A stretch of DNA of 64,000 nt, taken from Caballeronia sp. dw_276 (GTDB taxonomy: Bacteria > Pseudomonadota > Gammaproteobacteria > Burkholderiales > Burkholderiaceae). The first letter of the stretch is position 1; each line of letters begins with the position of its first letter. A model generated the notes under the pieces. The model saw nothing but the letters and a program-made list of their open reading frames with translations, ran no database searches and had not been told where the DNA came from. This document shows, in pieces, positions 17,211 to 25,182 of the stretch. The stretch covers positions 62,001-126,000 of the forward strand of contig NZ_JAAVUV010000010.1 in the NCBI RefSeq assembly GCF_018449635.1. Reading direction: 5' to 3'. Position numbers and translations under genes: made by a program.

Positions 17211-18716
17211 TTGCGATTCCCTCCCCGGCGCACCGCCGACGAACGTTTCGACCGCGCCGACTGGCTGCATCTGGCGCAGTCGAAAACCACGTCCTCGAGC
17301 CAGCCGCCAAGCCTGCGGCGCTCGCTGCTGCGCCGCCTTGCCGCGCCGCTGTCCCTGCTCGCGCTGATGAGCGGCCTGATGGCGTACTGGCTCGCGTGGC
17401 AGTACACGCAACACGTGGTCGATCGTTCGTTGGCGGATCTCGCCACGGCTATCTCGAAGCAAATCCAGCTTGCCGGCGTCGATGCCCCTTTGACGGTGCC
17501 GCCGCTCGCCCGCGCAATGTTCTCCGATCCCGTGGAGCAGTTGATCTACCGGATCAGCGACGGCGAAAACGAAATCGCCGGCGAAACCGATCTGCCGCTG
17601 ACCGGCACGAACGTGCGCCGGATCCACTACGCATACGTCTTCGAGACGACCTATCAGGGCACGAGCGTGCGCGCGGCGCAGGTGCGCGTCGACCAGCCAC
17701 ACGGCAATCCGATCGTGGTTGAGGTCGCGCAACGCGTAGGCTCGCGTTACCGCATAGCCGTCGAATTCATGGTCGCGATCATGATGCCGCTGCTGCTCTT
17801 GCTGCTGGCTGGCTGGGTGATCGTCTGGCGGGTGGTGAACCAGCAGCTCAACCCGTTGACCGATCTCGCCGATACCCTCAACCGGCAGACGCATACATCG
17901 CTGGAACCGGTCGATGAATCGTTCGTACCCATCGAAATCCGGCCGCTGACGAGCGCCATGAACGGCTTGCTCGATCGTCTGAAGACGGCGCTGGACGCAC
18001 AACGCAAATTTATCGCCGATGCCGCCCATCAACTGCGTACGCCTTTGACCGCCGTGAAGCTGCACGCTGAGCAAGCCGCGATCGCGAAGGACCCGGCCAA
18101 GGTGCTGGAAGCAGTGAAGGAGCTGCGGGCATCAGCGGATCGCGCTGTCCGGTTATCGAATCAATTGCTTTCGTTGGCGCGCGCCGAGCCGGGCGAACAG
18201 GCCGCGCGTTTCACCGACTTCGACTACGCCGCGCTCGCATTCGAAACCGGCGCCGAATGGGTGCCGCGCGCGTTGACCGCGCATGTCGATTTGGGCTTCC
18301 AGCGTCTTGACGACCCCGAAAACGAACATCCGCTGACCGTGCGCGGCAATCTGGTGCTGGTACGCGAGGTGATCGCCAACCTGATCGATAACGCGTTGAA
18401 ATACGTGCCCACGTCTCGTGCGGAAGGTGCGCGCGTGACGGTCACGGTGACGCAAACCATCGATGAAAAAGGCCGGAAGGTCGGGGAAATCGTGGTGGAA
18501 GACAATGGCCCGGGCGTGCCGGTGGAACAGCAGCCGGATCTTTTCAAGCGCTTTTTTCGCGGCGATGGACACGGCGTGGAAGGGGGCGCCGGACTCGGCC
18601 TCGCGATCGTCCACGACATCATGGTCCTGCACGACGGCAGCGTGCATTACGAAAACGCGCCCGCGCCGGAAGGCGGTGCGCGGTTTATCGTGCGGATGCC
18701 TTTGAAGCCGGCATAA
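17211..18716 (+). CDS. Sensor histidine kinase (TctE-like)
   Basis: A 501-residue membrane kinase. The first start I can support is a TTG at 17211, which is unusual and has only a weak ribosome site; the start is therefore uncertain. One membrane helix lies near residues 43-63 and another near 183-205, enclosing a periplasmic domain of the two-component sensor kinase N-terminal type. A HAMP-like region is followed by the H-box FIADAAHQLRTPLTAVKL, N-box NLIDNALKYV, and G-boxes VEDNGPGVP and GAGLGLAIVHDI. It phosphorylates the adjacent response regulator. Confidence 0.9.
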   Translation: MRFPPRRTADERFDRADWLHLAQSKTTSSSQPPSLRRSLLRRLAAPLSLLALMSGLMAYWLAWQYTQHVVDRSLADLATAISKQIQLAGVDAPLTVPPLARAMFSDPVEQLIYRISDGENEIAGETDLPLTGTNVRRIHYAYVFETTYQGTSVRAAQVRVDQPHGNPIVVEVAQRVGSRYRIAVEFMVAIMMPLLLLLLAGWVIVWRVVNQQLNPLTDLADTLNRQTHTSLEPVDESFVPIEIRPLTSAMNGLLDRLKTALDAQRKFIADAAHQLRTPLTAVKLHAEQAAIAKDPAKVLEAVKELRASADRAVRLSNQLLSLARAEPGEQAARFTDFDYAALAFETGAEWVPRALTAHVDLGFQRLDDPENEHPLTVRGNLVLVREVIANLIDNALKYVPTSRAEGARVTVTVTQTIDEKGRKVGEIVVEDNGPGVPVEQQPDLFKRFFRGDGHGVEGGAGLGLAIVHDIMVLHDGSVHYENAPAPEGGARFIVRMPLKPA

Positions 18717-18750
18717 AAAAATGCCACGGCGAACAAGGCCGTGGCATTTT
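18715..18750. terminator. Bidirectional terminator between convergent genes
   Basis: A perfect 10-bp stem ATGCCACGGC / GCCGTGGCAT (18721-18730, 18738-18747) is flanked by AAAAAA on the left and TTTT on the right. It serves the kinase on the plus strand and the SET-domain gene on the minus strand. Confidence 0.85.
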
Positions 18751-18768
18751 CGTCTCAGCGCGGAAATC

Positions 18769-19218
18769 TTACTTCTTCAACGCCAGCATTGTCCCGCGGC
18801 ACTTCTTGGCACCGCAGCGGCATTCGTATTCCTTCTTCAGCTTCTTCGTGATGCGACCATCGATGACGAGACCGTAGTCGTAGTACAGCTCTTCATCTTC
18901 CTTGATCGCACGCAGCGCGTGGATGAACACGCGCCCTTCCTTCTCTTCAGCTTCGCAGTTCGGCGCGCACGAGTGGTTGATGTAGCGTGCGCTATTGCCG
19001 TCCACCTTGCCGTCGATCACCTTGCCGTTTTCGAGCGCGAAATAGAACGTATGGTTCGGCTCGTCCGGGTTGTGCGGATGACGGCGCAACGCCTCTTTCC
19101 ACGAAATGCGTTCGCCCTTGTATTCGATAATCAGCTCGCCCTTGGCAAGTGGCGCAGCGGCGAACACGCCCTTGCCATGTATGCCTGAACGGCGGACAAC
19201 GACCCTCCGTGAACTCAT
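18769..19218 (-). CDS. SET-domain protein (putative protein-lysine methyltransferase)
   Basis: A 149-residue protein that is almost entirely a SET domain, a fold best known from eukaryotic histone methyltransferases. It shows GIHGKGVFAA (SAM-binding start), ARYINHSCAPNCEA (the pseudoknot motif), ELYYDYG with the catalytic tyrosine, and a cysteine-rich post-SET tail ECRCGAKKCRGTML that would bind zinc with a cysteine of the NHSC motif. All catalytic elements appear intact. Such compact SET proteins occur in scattered bacteria and their substrates are mostly unknown. It is a single-gene transcript. Confidence 0.88.
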   Translation of the reverse strand: MSSRRVVVRRSGIHGKGVFAAAPLAKGELIIEYKGERISWKEALRRHPHNPDEPNHTFYFALENGKVIDGKVDGNSARYINHSCAPNCEAEEKEGRVFIHALRAIKEDEELYYDYGLVIDGRITKKLKKEYECRCGAKKCRGTMLALKK

Positions 19219-19315
19219 CGACTGGATCCTTTAAAACGAATCGGTTTGGCTTAGCAGACGCTTGAACTTCGCCCCGCCCCGGCTTCACGCGAACGGTGAC
19301 ACACCGGAACGTGGA

Positions 19316-19354
19316 TTAAAAAAACGCGGCGGCCTGAATGCGAGGCGCCGCGTT
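19316..19354 (-). terminator. Terminator downstream of the old-yellow-enzyme gene
   Basis: AACGCGGCG / CGCCGCGTT (19323-19331, 19346-19354) forms a 9-bp stem with a 14-base loop, and the minus strand continues into a run of seven T. It lies about 90 bases after the reductase stop codon. Confidence 0.75.
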
Positions 19355-19440
19355 GCTTTCCTTGCATGGTTGAACGCATGCAGGTGAACACCGGCATCGT
19401 ACACGCTAGGCGCGCACGAGTTCAACCGCTCCATAATTTC

Positions 19441-20553
19441 TTACCGCTGTCCGAACGAGATATCGCCGAACAGCGCCTTCTGGTCACGCGGCTGCGAACG
19501 CCAGTATTGCGGCGGCGCTTCAACGGTCGCACCAAGCTGCGCGGCCGCATGCCACGGCCAGCGCGGATTGTAGAGCAGCCCGCGAGCAAGCGCGACCAGA
19601 TCCGCCTGACCCGACTCGATGATCTCTTCGGCATGCTGCGGATCGGTGATCAAACCGACGCCCATGGTGTTCACGCCAGTTGCTTCTTTGATGGCCTTGG
19701 CAAACGGTAATTGATAACCCGGCGACAGCGGAATCTTCTGCAACGGCGATACGCCGCCCGACGATACGTCGATCCAGTCCACGTTGTGCTTCTGCAATTC
19801 CTTCACGAACGCGATGGTCTGCTCCAGATCCCAGCCGCCCTCCACCCAGTCCGATGCCGATACACGCAAGCCCACGGGTTTATCGGCAGGGAACGCGGCG
19901 CGCACGGCGTCGAATACTTCGAGTGGGAAACGCATGCGGTTCTCGAGTGAACCACCGTATTTGTCGGTTCGATGATTCGAGAGCGGCGACAGGAACTGAT
20001 GTAACAGGTAGCCGTGCGCGGCATGTACTTCGAGCCCATCGAGGCCCAGACGCGCGGCGCGCTTCGCCGTTGCCACGAAAGCGTCACGAATGCGGATGAG
20101 GCCGGCGGCGTCGAGTGCGAGCGGCGGCGTCTCGCCTTCGTTGTGCGGAATCGCCGATGGCGCCGATGGCAACCAGCCTCCCTCCGATACCGGGATCAAC
20201 TGGCCGCCGTCCCACGGCGCCGCGCTGGATGCCTTGCGGCCCGCGTGGCCGAGTTGCATCGTGATGGCGATGTGCGAGTGCTTGCGAATGGCATCGATAA
20301 CCGGTTTCAGCGCTGCTTCGGTTACGTCATCCCAGAGGCCGAGATCGCCCGGGGTGATGCGGCCATCGGGTTCGACAGCGGTTGCTTCCAGGCACAACAT
20401 GCCCGCACCCGATAGCGCCAGACTGCCGAGGTGGATCATGTGCCATGCGGTTGCCTCACCACGCTCAGCGGAGTACTGGCACATGGGAGACACAACGATG
20501 CGGTTCGGAAGCGTCACGCTCCGCAACGTGAATGGTGAAAACAATGCACTCAT
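19441..20553 (-). CDS. NADH:flavin oxidoreductase, old yellow enzyme family (YqjM-like)
   Basis: A 370-residue FMN enzyme of the ene-reductase family. I use the ATG at 20553, giving MSALFSPFTLRSVTLPNRIV, the family N-terminus; an earlier ATG adds a non-conserved stretch. The YqjM-subgroup features are present: SPMCQYSA with the FMN-tuning cysteine near residue 26, the LHLGSLALSG-like strand, and HAAHGYLLHQFLSPLSNHRT. It reduces activated C=C bonds using NAD(P)H. The physiological substrate is unknown. It is monocistronic. Confidence 0.9.
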   Translation of the reverse strand: MSALFSPFTLRSVTLPNRIVVSPMCQYSAERGEATAWHMIHLGSLALSGAGMLCLEATAVEPDGRITPGDLGLWDDVTEAALKPVIDAIRKHSHIAITMQLGHAGRKASSAAPWDGGQLIPVSEGGWLPSAPSAIPHNEGETPPLALDAAGLIRIRDAFVATAKRAARLGLDGLEVHAAHGYLLHQFLSPLSNHRTDKYGGSLENRMRFPLEVFDAVRAAFPADKPVGLRVSASDWVEGGWDLEQTIAFVKELQKHNVDWIDVSSGGVSPLQKIPLSPGYQLPFAKAIKEATGVNTMGVGLITDPQHAEEIIESGQADLVALARGLLYNPRWPWHAAAQLGATVEAPPQYWRSQPRDQKALFGDISFGQR

Positions 20554-20969
20554 GGGAGGGATCCGAAGGTGGGATTGAAGGCGTTTTAGAATAGCACTTC
20601 GGTTTTTTCCATGCACAAGGGGGGGGCGCTGGCGCTTGGGGTTTGGTTGGTGGTGGTCGGGGTGTTTGCCGGGTTGCTGCTTTTTAGGCTTTCGCGCGTT
20701 CTGTCTTATCTGTTCTTTTTCGCACTATTGGCCACTGTGCGTGGCGGCACTTCATTTCTTTGTCCAACGGCGACAAAGAAACGAAGCAAAGAAAACGCCT
20801 TTCCACAATCGGCACATAAGTGTCCAAAGCGTGCAGTTTTGGACTTTTTGGTACCCCAAAAGCACGCTCGGCGCATAACCGCGTCTTGCTGAAACCCTCC
20901 CCCTCCGAACACAGATACCCACACGCTTCGCCACCAGTGTGGGTAGCCGTTAATACGGAAACCATCCTC
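20554..20969. other. Intergenic region with a probable dispersed repeat
   Basis: About 415 bases. The stretch 20620-20900 changes character: an eight-G run, then T-rich DNA, an inverted repeat TTTCTTTGTC / GACAAAGAAA at 20755-20764 and 20772-20781, and a purine-rich tract. From memory, similar sequence recurs many times in Burkholderiaceae genomes between genes and gives rise to spurious small gene calls in several frames. I therefore do not call a gene here. Confidence 0.45.
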
Positions 20970-21695
20970 CTAGTTTGCGCCAGCGGGGGTGTCCAGGCGC
21001 ATCGACCAGGATTCGGTTTTGCCACTCTCCAAACGCTTCGCCGCCGTGCTTCGCCACGATGGAGTCAAGGCCTCCAATGTAGCCATTTCTTCTAACGCCG
21101 CGCGGTCGTCGCGGTCTACATAGAAGACGCGCAGCAGTCGTTCGATGCTCCATTCCGCATGGGGTCGCGCTAGCCTTTCCACGGCGTCGCCCGCCGCTAC
21201 TTCGCCAGGTTCCAGCACGCGGTAGTACCAGCCAGTGCGACGCGTGTCCTGCACGCGTCTCGACATGTCATCGCGGGAAAAATGCAGGTTGAGCTTCCAG
21301 CACGGCTGGCGCGGCTGCGATACCTGAACGATCACCGTGCCCATCCGATACACATCGCCAACACACACATCACTCTCGTTCATGCCGATCGTCGATATGT
21401 TCTCGCCAAATGCGCCCGGGGTATCGAAACGCAATAATCCCGCCGTTCCCGCCGATGCCTCCGATGCCTCCGGCCATTCTTCTCGCCATAGGGCGTAGTG
21501 GTCGCGGCTGTAGTGATGCAGCGCTTTTTCCGGGCCGCCATGATGCCTGCGTTCGTATTGATGGTCGCCTTCAAGGCCGGTTTCGCCAACGCGAACACGC
21601 GCCGCAAGCGCCACCTTGTGTATTGCGCTGCGCTTTCCTTGCGTGCCAAGCGGCGCAATCTTGCCGGCAAGAACTGCATCGATAACCGGATTCAT
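20970..21695 (-). CDS. MOSC-domain protein (YiiM-like)
   Basis: A 241-residue protein. The MOSC beta-barrel occupies about 40-170 with the conserved cysteine in VSQPRQPCWKLNLHF; a C-terminal helical segment of the YiiM type follows. MOSC proteins are linked to molybdenum cofactor enzymes; YiiM acts in reduction of N-hydroxylated base analogues and protects cells from them. It lies 17 bases after a glutamine amidotransferase-like gene and is probably cotranscribed with it. The match to family motifs is strong, the exact substrate unproven. Confidence 0.82.
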   Translation of the reverse strand: MNPVIDAVLAGKIAPLGTQGKRSAIHKVALAARVRVGETGLEGDHQYERRHHGGPEKALHHYSRDHYALWREEWPEASEASAGTAGLLRFDTPGAFGENISTIGMNESDVCVGDVYRMGTVIVQVSQPRQPCWKLNLHFSRDDMSRRVQDTRRTGWYYRVLEPGEVAAGDAVERLARPHAEWSIERLLRVFYVDRDDRAALEEMATLEALTPSWRSTAAKRLESGKTESWSMRLDTPAGAN

Positions 21696-21712
21696 CAGTC
21701 AACTCCCCCACT

Positions 21713-22432
21713 TCACTTGGCAGACTCGAAGCCGTCGAGCCATTCGCCGAACATCTTGCGCGCCGCACGTTCGAGCACGGGGCCGTACCGCGCGGTATCG
21801 GCGCGAAGGGTTATTACGTCAGTGCCACTTTCTGCCACTTCGCCCGGGTACGCGACAAGCCAGCTTTCGAACCGGTCCACGAGAACCTCAGGATGACATT
21901 GCAAACCGAGAACGTGATCGCCCCAACTGAATGCCTGGTTTTGGCAAACATCGGTCGATGCCAGCAATGTCGCGCCTTGAGGAAGATCAAATGTGTCGCC
22001 GTGCCAGTGAAGAACAGGCGTGGATTCGCCGTCGACCTCGAAGTGGCGCAAGGCCGACGCCCGGCCAGCATCGGTCAATGTGAGCGGCTTCCAGCCAAGT
22101 TCCTTCTGCGCCGCCGGATAAACCTTCGCGCCCAGCGCCCGTGCAATCAATTGCGCACCAAGACAAATGCCGATAGTCGGCAATCCCGCCTCGATGCGCT
22201 TTTTCAGCATTGTGAGCAACGGGTTCAGATGGGGGAAAAGCGCGTCGTCGTATGCACCGATAGGTCCACCGAGCACGACCATCAACGACGTATCGAGCGG
22301 ATCCGGCGCTTCGATGCGGGCGCGGCCGACATCGAGATAACGCACGAGTTGACCGCGATCGCCCAGCACCAGTTCCAGACTGCCGAGATCTTCGAAATAG
22401 ACGTGGCGTATCGCCAGGACTTCACGTTTCAT
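21713..22432 (-). CDS. Class I glutamine amidotransferase-like protein
   Basis: A 239-residue stand-alone GATase1 domain. The catalytic triad is visible: nucleophile Cys in IGICLGAQLIARALG near residue 95, and His-x-Glu in LGLQCHPEVL near residue 180. No synthase domain is fused. Similar free-standing proteins include gamma-glutamyl hydrolases such as PuuD-like enzymes and domains called GMP synthase-like. The acceptor substrate cannot be read from the sequence. It is the first gene of a two-gene operon with the MOSC protein. Confidence 0.85.
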   Translation of the reverse strand: MKREVLAIRHVYFEDLGSLELVLGDRGQLVRYLDVGRARIEAPDPLDTSLMVVLGGPIGAYDDALFPHLNPLLTMLKKRIEAGLPTIGICLGAQLIARALGAKVYPAAQKELGWKPLTLTDAGRASALRHFEVDGESTPVLHWHGDTFDLPQGATLLASTDVCQNQAFSWGDHVLGLQCHPEVLVDRFESWLVAYPGEVAESGTDVITLRADTARYGPVLERAARKMFGEWLDGFESAK

Positions 22433-22606
22433 CGGCGGTCATCCAGGATAAGCCGGCAAGCGGGGATCGGAACGGGCGTGCCACGCGGTGCACGTGCGGA
22501 AAATCAGGTCGAGCGTCGAGCGCTCCGATCAAGCGCGTCGAAATAGTCTAACCGAGACTCGATTGCTCCGCGCTCAACGCGAGATGCAAGGCGGCGAGCA
22601 AGAATG

Positions 22607-22637
22607 ACAAAAGACGGCTCGCAAAAGGGAGCCGTCT
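22607..22637 (-). terminator. Terminator downstream of the MarR gene
   Basis: AGACGGCTC (22612-22620) pairs with GAGCCGTCT (22629-22637) and is followed on the minus strand by TTTTGTC. It stands 30 bases after the regulator stop codon. Confidence 0.65.
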
Positions 22638-22667
22638 CGTCGAACTGGTCTGGTCAAGCAGGGACGA

Positions 22668-23312
22668 TTACGCGACCTGCGCGAAAATCTTCCAGTTCTT
22701 CTTCTGCTTGGAAAGATCGCCTTCTTCATAAACCGAACAATCCAGACGCAGGTCGGTATCGCCCATGTCGATGTTCAGCAGATTGCAGTGATGCGGCGTC
22801 TTCTTGGGATTCTTGCTCGCTTCGAGGTGCGTGCAGCTCAGGCACATGCGGTGCGGCGGAATTTGCTGCACGACTTCGAGCTGTCGAATGGTCTTGAGCA
22901 AGCTCCTGTACAGCTGCGTCTGCTCATCGGCTTTCAGCGTGCCGACGGCTTTCGTCAGGAACTCAGGCCAGACCAGCGCCTTCTTCGCAGCAGTACGGCC
23001 GCGCGCGGTCAGGCGCACGGCAAGCGCGCGGCCATCGTCGAGCGCACGGCGCTTTTCAACCAGGCCCTTGCTTTCCAGCGTGCTGACAGCGTCGCTGGTG
23101 GTCGCCGCGGTCAGCGCCGTTTCCCGTGCAATCTCGCCAAGCCGCATTGGCCCGCGCCGCTGCATCAGCAGCACGAGAATCTCACCCTGGGTCGGCGTGA
23201 GTCCCGCGCCTTCGGCCCATTCCCATGCCTGGCTGCGCATTGCCGTGCTCAACCGCAGCAAGCCGTGGGTCACCCGCCCTGTGGCCTGCTCTCCGTATAC
23301 GCCTTCGCTCAT
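22668..23312 (-). CDS. MarR-family regulator with a cysteine-rich C-terminal extension
   Basis: A 214-residue protein, longer than the usual 140-150. Residues 15-145 form a MarR winged helix (LTPTQGEILVLLMQRRGPMR, LGEIARETALTAATTSDAVS, then the basic wing VEKRRALDDGRALAVRLTARG). The extra C-terminal 60 residues carry four cysteines spaced C-x2-C-x15-C-x15-C with a neighbouring His pair (CLSCTH, HHCNLL, RLDCSV). This looks like a metal or iron-sulfur site and suggests a redox or metal sensor. No target gene adjoins: upstream is the long origin-like region. Confidence 0.87.
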   Translation of the reverse strand: MSEGVYGEQATGRVTHGLLRLSTAMRSQAWEWAEGAGLTPTQGEILVLLMQRRGPMRLGEIARETALTAATTSDAVSTLESKGLVEKRRALDDGRALAVRLTARGRTAAKKALVWPEFLTKAVGTLKADEQTQLYRSLLKTIRQLEVVQQIPPHRMCLSCTHLEASKNPKKTPHHCNLLNIDMGDTDLRLDCSVYEEGDLSKQKKNWKIFAQVA

Positions 23313-23664
23313 AGTCGTTCGCTTCGTCTTTCTTGATGCTTATCTGATGTTCGGCAGCAACTTTGTACACCGGCAAAACGTCAGACCCCGCTCGTTTTGC
23401 CAAAGCCGCTGCTGGCTCGATCGCCGGCTAGTCCGACCGGCGAATCCTATCTTATCTACCACCGTCTCAAAATTCGGACGAAGCAAGCGATGCTACTCGT
23501 TCGTCGTCCGGATCATGCTTCATGCTTTTTGGCGGCGCCTCTTCGACAACCTCGAACGCCATTTTGTTTTTACCGGCTAACTACCCCCGCCGGTATGACC
23601 CGCCCCAAAACCGACATTCTAAGCGAGGCGGAACAAACGTACACCTTAGTTATTCATGAAAGCG

Positions 23665-23904
23665 TGTGGATAAGGCAGTGGATAACCGCATTATCCGATG
23701 TGCGCCGATTCTTGATAACCCGGCGTCCGTCAAAAACGGCTTGCGTGTTATCCCGTTTTCCCCGCGTTCGTGCAGACGTTGGCCCTACAGTTATGCGCAC
23801 TCCAAACTGTTGAGTAAACGACGTTTTTGACGGTTGTCCACAGAATCAGGCCTTGCTTGTTAACTACTATTACGTATGTATACGACTTCACGACAGTAAA
23901 CCTT
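23665..23904 (-). other. Candidate replication-origin module, left half
   Basis: Seen directly: a perfect DnaA box (TGTGGATAA at 23665-23673), near matches AGTGGATAA at 23677, TTATGCGCA at 23791 and TTGTCCACA at 23834-23842. Read on the minus strand, the module runs AAGGTTTAC (23904-23896), an AT-rich stretch, TAGTAGTTAACAA (23869-23857), 13 bases including a GC block, then CTGTGGACAACC. The same elements in the same order recur on the plus strand 3 kb away. Triplets TAG/TAA next to a GC block and a DnaA box match the described DnaA-trio unwinding architecture. Origin function is inference; dnaA itself is not nearby. Confidence 0.55.
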
Positions 23905-23965
23905 AGAGGCGCGCTGCCGGTTTGAAGATCGCCTGGAAAATGATTATTCGCTGTAACTAAAACAA

Positions 23966-23994
23966 CGAAAAAAAACCCGCCAGTCGGCGGGTTT
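23966..23994 (-). terminator. Strong terminator after ybdK
   Basis: AAACCCGCC / GGCGGGTTT (23973-23981, 23986-23994) with an AGTC loop is followed on the minus strand by a long T run. It stops ybdK transcription before it enters the left origin-like module. Confidence 0.88.
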
Positions 23995-24018
23995 GTACAG
24001 AAGCCTTGCAGATCTCCT

Positions 24019-25134
24019 TCATTCGCGCCACTGCAAGCATTGCTGACGAACGGCTTCGTGCAGCGAGCGTTCCCGATCGAAAACGCCACGCAGCCAGGTT
24101 GCATCGTTCATGTTGCTGCGGGCGATATCGCCCACCTGACGGAGCGCCTCGTTCGAACCGAGGGCATCGGCGTGAGGCGCGATGACATCGAGCGTCGCGA
24201 GAATGTCTTCTGCGATCGTGCGTCGTTCGCCCGTTTGTGGATCGATGCAACTGCCTTCCAGACCAAAGCGGCACGCCTCGAAACGGTTAAACGTGTAGAC
24301 GAGGTAATCGTCTTCTTTCAACGTCAACGGCTTGTCGAGCAGAAGGTATCGGGCGAGCGTCTGGATGTAGCAGGCAATCGCCGCAGCACGATCCACGGAC
24401 AACGGCGTGTCCATCACACGCACTTCGATGGTCCCGAAACCCGGCTTCGGGCGGATATCCCAATAAAAATCTTTCATGCTGTTGACCACGCCGGTGCTGA
24501 CCATCTTCGAGAAATATTCCTCGAAGCTGTCCCAGGTCAGCGTGAACGGCGCGCGGCCCGACAGCGGAAACGCAAACACGGAATTCAGGCGCGCGGAATG
24601 AAAGCCGGTATCGACGCCTTGCACATACGGCGACGAAGCCGATAACGCGATGAAATGCGGAATGAAGCGCGACATGGAATGCAGCAGGAACAGCGCGCTG
24701 TCCGGATCCGGGCAACCAATGTGCACGTGCTGCCCGAACACCGTGAACTGCTTCGCGAGATAACCGTAGAGCTCGGAAAGATACTGGAACCGCGGTGTAT
24801 CGAAGATCTGGCGGTCGCTCCACTGCTGGAAGGCGTGCGTGCCACCGCCACACAGCCCGACGTTCAGGTGGTCAGCGGCGGCCACGAGCGTGTCGCGGAT
24901 CTTGTGAAGGTCCGTTACGGCCTGTTCGTGCGTCGTACAGATGCCCGTGGACAGCTCGATCATGCTTTCCGTGATCTCCGGCGTGATGCTGCCGGGGATT
25001 TTTTCGTCCTTGACGAGGCGCATCAGGTCGGACGCGGCCTTGGTCAGGTCGTAGTCGTGCGTGTTGACGACCTGGATCTCGAGTTCGACGCCAAACGTAA
25101 ACGGCTCCGAATTGATGAAAGGTTCGAGTGACAT
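24019..25134 (-). CDS. ybdK: Carboxylate-amine ligase, glutamate-cysteine ligase type 2 family
   Basis: A 371-residue ATP-grasp-like ligase of the GCS2 family. The N-terminal motif FTFGVELEIQVVN (near residue 13) contributes the metal-binding glutamates. FGQHVHIGCPDPDSALFLLH near residue 135 and the FGTIEVRVMDTPLS strand near 235 are family hallmarks. YbdK of E. coli makes gamma-glutamylcysteine weakly in vitro. A true gshA of the type 1 fold lies at 47-48.6 kb, so this protein probably ligates another amine. It is flanked by origin-like DNA and the antiporter gene 48 bases upstream, with which it may share a transcript. Confidence 0.9.
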   Translation of the reverse strand: MSLEPFINSEPFTFGVELEIQVVNTHDYDLTKAASDLMRLVKDEKIPGSITPEITESMIELSTGICTTHEQAVTDLHKIRDTLVAAADHLNVGLCGGGTHAFQQWSDRQIFDTPRFQYLSELYGYLAKQFTVFGQHVHIGCPDPDSALFLLHSMSRFIPHFIALSASSPYVQGVDTGFHSARLNSVFAFPLSGRAPFTLTWDSFEEYFSKMVSTGVVNSMKDFYWDIRPKPGFGTIEVRVMDTPLSVDRAAAIACYIQTLARYLLLDKPLTLKEDDYLVYTFNRFEACRFGLEGSCIDPQTGERRTIAEDILATLDVIAPHADALGSNEALRQVGDIARSNMNDATWLRGVFDRERSLHEAVRQQCLQWRE

Positions 25135-25182
25135 GGTGCCTCTTGATTGACAAAGCCTTGTTAAAGCAACTTACCCGGCGAC

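Larger units (their letters stand above)
23313..24018. other. Gene-free region containing the left origin-like module
   Basis: About 700 bases. The right half has many origin motifs, listed separately, and ends with the ybdK terminator. The left half (23313-23580) should hold the MarR promoter and shows nothing else I can name. Confidence 0.6.

Noticed and set aside
20611..20892. Open frames over the repeat-like region, including a 93-codon one with a hydrophobic start
   Set aside because: Frames exist in several phases over the same DNA, with no ribosome site; typical of a dispersed repeat rather than a gene.
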